A stretch of 64,000 bases of DNA. Origin: an uncultured Roseobacter sp. GTDB lineage: Bacteria; Pseudomonadota; Alphaproteobacteria; Rhodobacterales; Rhodobacteraceae. The stretch lies in assembly GCF_947488185.1 (NCBI RefSeq), contig NZ_CANKYM010000004.1, positions 62,001-126,000 on the forward strand, given 5' to 3'. Made by a program: the position numbers and the translations under genes. How positions within the stretch are numbered: position 1 is the first letter of the stretch; each line of letters opens with the position of its first letter. Below, one piece after another: positions 62,137-64,000 of the stretch. The notes below the pieces were generated by a model, which was not told the DNA's origin, made no database searches, and worked only from the letters and a program-made list of their open reading frames with translations.

Positions 62137-63012
62137 ATGTTCAAAGGCTCTATGCCTGCCCTCGTCACGCCGTTCAGGAACGGCGAGCTGGATCTTGAGA
62201 CACTTAAGAAGTTGGTCGAATGGCATATCGGTGAAGGCAGCAACGGTCTCGTGCCGGTTGGGACTACCGGGGAAAGCCCGACGCTGACGCACCGCGAACA
62301 CGAAGTTGTGGTCGAGGAAGTTGTCAAAGCCGCTGCTGGCCGTGTGCCGGTGATCGCCGGTGCCGGATCCAACAACACGATCGAGGCCATGCGCCTTGTC
62401 CGTCACGCGGAAGAAGTGGGCGCGGATGCGGCACTCGTCGTGACCCCTTATTATAATAAACCTACCCAGTCGGGCCTCCTGGCACATTTCACCGCGCTGC
62501 ATGACTGCGCCGAACTGCCGATCATCATCTACAACATTCCCGGCCGGTCCGTCGTGGACATGTCACCGGAGACCATGGGCGAACTGGCCAAGTTGCCCCG
62601 TATTGTCGGTGTAAAGGATGCAACGGGTGATCTGGCGCGTGTCAGCGATCAGCGCCTGACCTGTGGTCCTGAGTTCGTTCAGCTGTCGGGCGAAGATGCC
62701 ACTGCCCACGGGTTCAACGCACAAGGCGGCGTGGGATGCATTTCGGTAACTGCAAACGTGGCCCCGAAAATGCTGAGCGAGATGCAGGCAGCTTGCCTCG
62801 CTGGCGATTACGCGACGGGGCTGAGCATCCAGGACCGGCTGATGCCGCTGCACAAGGCGATCTTTACCGAGCCTGGGCTTGTGGGTGTGAAATATGCCAT
62901 GTCGCAACTGCGGCTCTGCTCAGACGAAGTGCGCTTGCCGTTGGTCGGACTGTCAGATGCCACCCGCGCGCTGGTGGACGACGGTCTGCGGCATGCGGGA
63001 CTTCTGAACTAG
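62137..63012 (+). CDS. dapA: 4-hydroxy-tetrahydrodipicolinate synthase
   Basis: Condenses pyruvate with aspartate semialdehyde in the lysine/diaminopimelate pathway. The TIM-barrel enzyme has 291 residues from ATG 62137, chosen because AAGGAG lies at 62124-62129. Lys160 ([10 protein letters not shown]) forms the Schiff base and Tyr132 ([10 protein letters not shown]) is the proton relay. The GTTGESPTL motif (residues 42-50) binds pyruvate. It is probably monocistronic, with a strong terminator behind. It diverges from slt; both serve peptidoglycan, which is probably coincidental. Confidence 0.96.
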   Translation: MFKGSMPALVTPFRNGELDLETLKKLVEWHIGEGSNGLVPVGTTGESPTLTHREHEVVVEEVVKAAAGRVPVIAGAGSNNTIEAMRLVRHAEEVGADAALVVTPYYNKPTQSGLLAHFTALHDCAELPIIIYNIPGRSVVDMSPETMGELAKLPRIVGVKDATGDLARVSDQRLTCGPEFVQLSGEDATAHGFNAQGGVGCISVTANVAPKMLSEMQAACLAGDYATGLSIQDRLMPLHKAIFTEPGLVGVKYAMSQLRLCSDEVRLPLVGLSDATRALVDDGLRHAGLLN

Positions 63013-63033
63013 GCGCTGGGATCAGCGAAACGC

Positions 63034-63063
63034 AAAAGGGCGTGGATCTCTCCACGCCCTTTT
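63034..63063. terminator. Bidirectional terminator between dapA and the DmsC-like gene
   Basis: AAAAGGGCGTGGA-tctc-TCCACGCCCTTTT is a perfect 13-bp inverted repeat (63034-63046, 63051-63063), with a further T-rich stretch after it. Confidence 0.94.
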
Positions 63064-63082
63064 TGTTTTGCGCATGTGGCGT

Positions 63083-63955
63083 CTAGCGTTTGCCGTAGTA
63101 GAGGCCCACCACATGTTCAGCTTCTGCAAAGAAGAGCCAGCGCGCGGTGAGCACACCTGCGATATGGCTGGCGATGGCCAGCACACCGACAATATGGGAA
63201 AACGGCAAAGCCAGAAGGATGACCGGCACGATTGTCATCAGACCAAGCGCAATCACCCGCAGCTTCTGGCTGTGCTTGCGCCCGATCACATGCACGAATT
63301 CGCGCAGCAGATAGTTTGTCCCGGTGTGGGGCGGTTCAAACGCACGCACCGTGCCAATACCGCCCAATCCCGTAGCTGATGCCACGTCGGTGCCGGAACT
63401 TGCGAGCGCCTTGTCGCCCTCGACCCAAGTATAGATTTGCACAAGGCCCCCGATCACCAGCAGCACAAGGGCCGCATCGACCTGACCCGCCAGAAGCGCG
63501 CCACCTGCCAGCGAAAGGCTCATGAATTTCAGCGGCGTGAGTTTCATGTTCCAGCGTGGGATGGTCTTGAGCTGAGTGTAGATCATCGAGGTGGTGAACA
63601 CCGTGGCCATCGACAGCAGCGCGCCGAGAATCCCGAACGCTGTCCAGCGGGCATCGAAAAACACCAATCCAAGCCCGTAAAGCCCCATCAGCACAAGAGC
63701 CCCCACGGCACACCAGGCCTCGCGGCTGAGCCAGCTGGAGCGCCATTGGGTGAAGGCCTTGATGGCCCGTTCCGGACGCCCAAGGTGGAAAGTAGATGCC
63801 ATCAGGCCGCCCACCGCCATCACATATGCGATGGCGAAGAACGCAAAGGCCGTCCAGCCCGTTACGGCTGGAAACCCGAGGCCGAGGAAGAACAGCAAGC
63901 CAAAGCCCAAGCCGCTGAAGGTCGTGAAGAAGATGACGGAAGGAGCGGGATGCAT
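63083..63955 (-). CDS. DmsC-like membrane anchor of a DMSO-reductase-type molybdoenzyme
   Basis: A 290-residue polytopic protein with eight or so helices, resembling the DmsC quinol-oxidising anchor of DMSO reductase-type enzymes. Matches are ASTFHLGRPERAIKAFTQWR, with the conserved His-Leu-Gly-Arg, and SWLSREAWCAVGALVLMGL (family STSWLSREIL-like segment). The start ATG 63955 overlaps the stop of the preceding gene. Roseobacters use such complexes for anaerobic DMSO/TMAO reduction or for related oxidations. The substrate depends on the catalytic subunit, outside this window. Confidence 0.85.
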   Translation of the reverse strand: MHPAPSVIFFTTFSGLGFGLLFFLGLGFPAVTGWTAFAFFAIAYVMAVGGLMASTFHLGRPERAIKAFTQWRSSWLSREAWCAVGALVLMGLYGLGLVFFDARWTAFGILGALLSMATVFTTSMIYTQLKTIPRWNMKLTPLKFMSLSLAGGALLAGQVDAALVLLVIGGLVQIYTWVEGDKALASSGTDVASATGLGGIGTVRAFEPPHTGTNYLLREFVHVIGRKHSQKLRVIALGLMTIVPVILLALPFSHIVGVLAIASHIAGVLTARWLFFAEAEHVVGLYYGKR

Positions 63956-64000
63956 CAGAGTTTCTCCAGAGTCTTGTCGAGCCATCCGAGGAAGCCTTTG
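63955..64000 (-). CDS. C-terminal end of the gene upstream of dmsC (probably DmsB-like)
   Basis: The last 14 residues, KGFLGWLDKTLEKL, and a TGA stop are visible; the rest lies outside the window. The stop overlaps the dmsC ATG (TGATG). In dms operons the gene before dmsC encodes the four-cluster iron-sulfur subunit DmsB, so that is the likely identity, but the fragment alone cannot show it. Confidence 0.45.
   Translation of the reverse strand, partial: KGFLGWLDKTLEKL

Overview
The window is an ordinary chromosomal stretch of an alphaproteobacterium, most likely a marine roseobacter (Rhodobacterales). The evidence is a gene repertoire typical of that group: leuCD, glcDEF, DUF599 and DUF1523 membrane proteins, a GT14/DUF5928-type glycosyltransferase, a Hint-domain protein, mlaA-mlaC, a Nth/PfkB pair and a DmsC-like anchor. 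Base composition is high GC, genes are tightly packed, and many joints are 1-4 bp overlaps. I see no transposase, integrase, phage gene, CRISPR array, rRNA or tRNA, so this is core and mildly accessory chromosome rather than an island.

Layout. 1-4.6 kb: leucine biosynthesis (leuD partial, leuC), a mechanosensitive channel, and the ribosome genes rsfS and rlmH. 4.7-8.4 kb: a LysR gene with a divergent small ORF, a YbaK gene divergent from a GntR regulator, and two envelope proteins. 8.4-12.4 kb: the glycolate oxidase operon glcDEF. 12.5-14.8 kb: two tandem secreted serine proteases, then a small heat-shock protein behind a convincing RpoH promoter. 14.9-21.9 kb: LysR/YciI, GabD, an arylformamidase-like hydrolase, creatinase, Ohr/OhrR and a small membrane operon. 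22-28.6 kb: HIT protein, glycosyltransferase divergent from a sulfotransferase, an HD protein, smpB, sulfurtransferase and aminotransferase.

28.7-38.3 kb: glnK-amt under a sigma-54-like promoter, a class A PBP, mlaA-mlaC, and a five-gene ridA/gdpD/DUF482/phhB/mscS run. 38.4-45.6 kb: peroxiredoxin, ferredoxin reductase with rsmD, map and sfsA, and a four-gene run ending in an OmpA protein. 45.6-53.3 kb: LysR, ECF sigma with its anti-sigma, a FadH-like reductase, GNAT/rppH, and pfkB-nth. 53.4-64 kb: Hint protein, Ada-like protein, OmpA lipoprotein, FMN reductase, VOC protein, a DAO oxidase divergent from mnmD, EamA, Slt, dapA and the end of a dms-type operon.

The most interesting points are regulatory and contextual. 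They include the RpoH promoter and possible RNA thermometer of the Hsp20 gene, the sigma-54 promoter of glnK-amt, several perfect inverted repeats at divergent promoters, and a short intergenic repeat in three copies. Others are twin secreted proteases with the same C-terminal tail, a glycosyltransferase/sulfotransferase pair that may decorate a surface glycan, and a probable split MnmC (MnmD plus DAO oxidase). I did not find a clear, wholly new multi-gene defence or mobile system.
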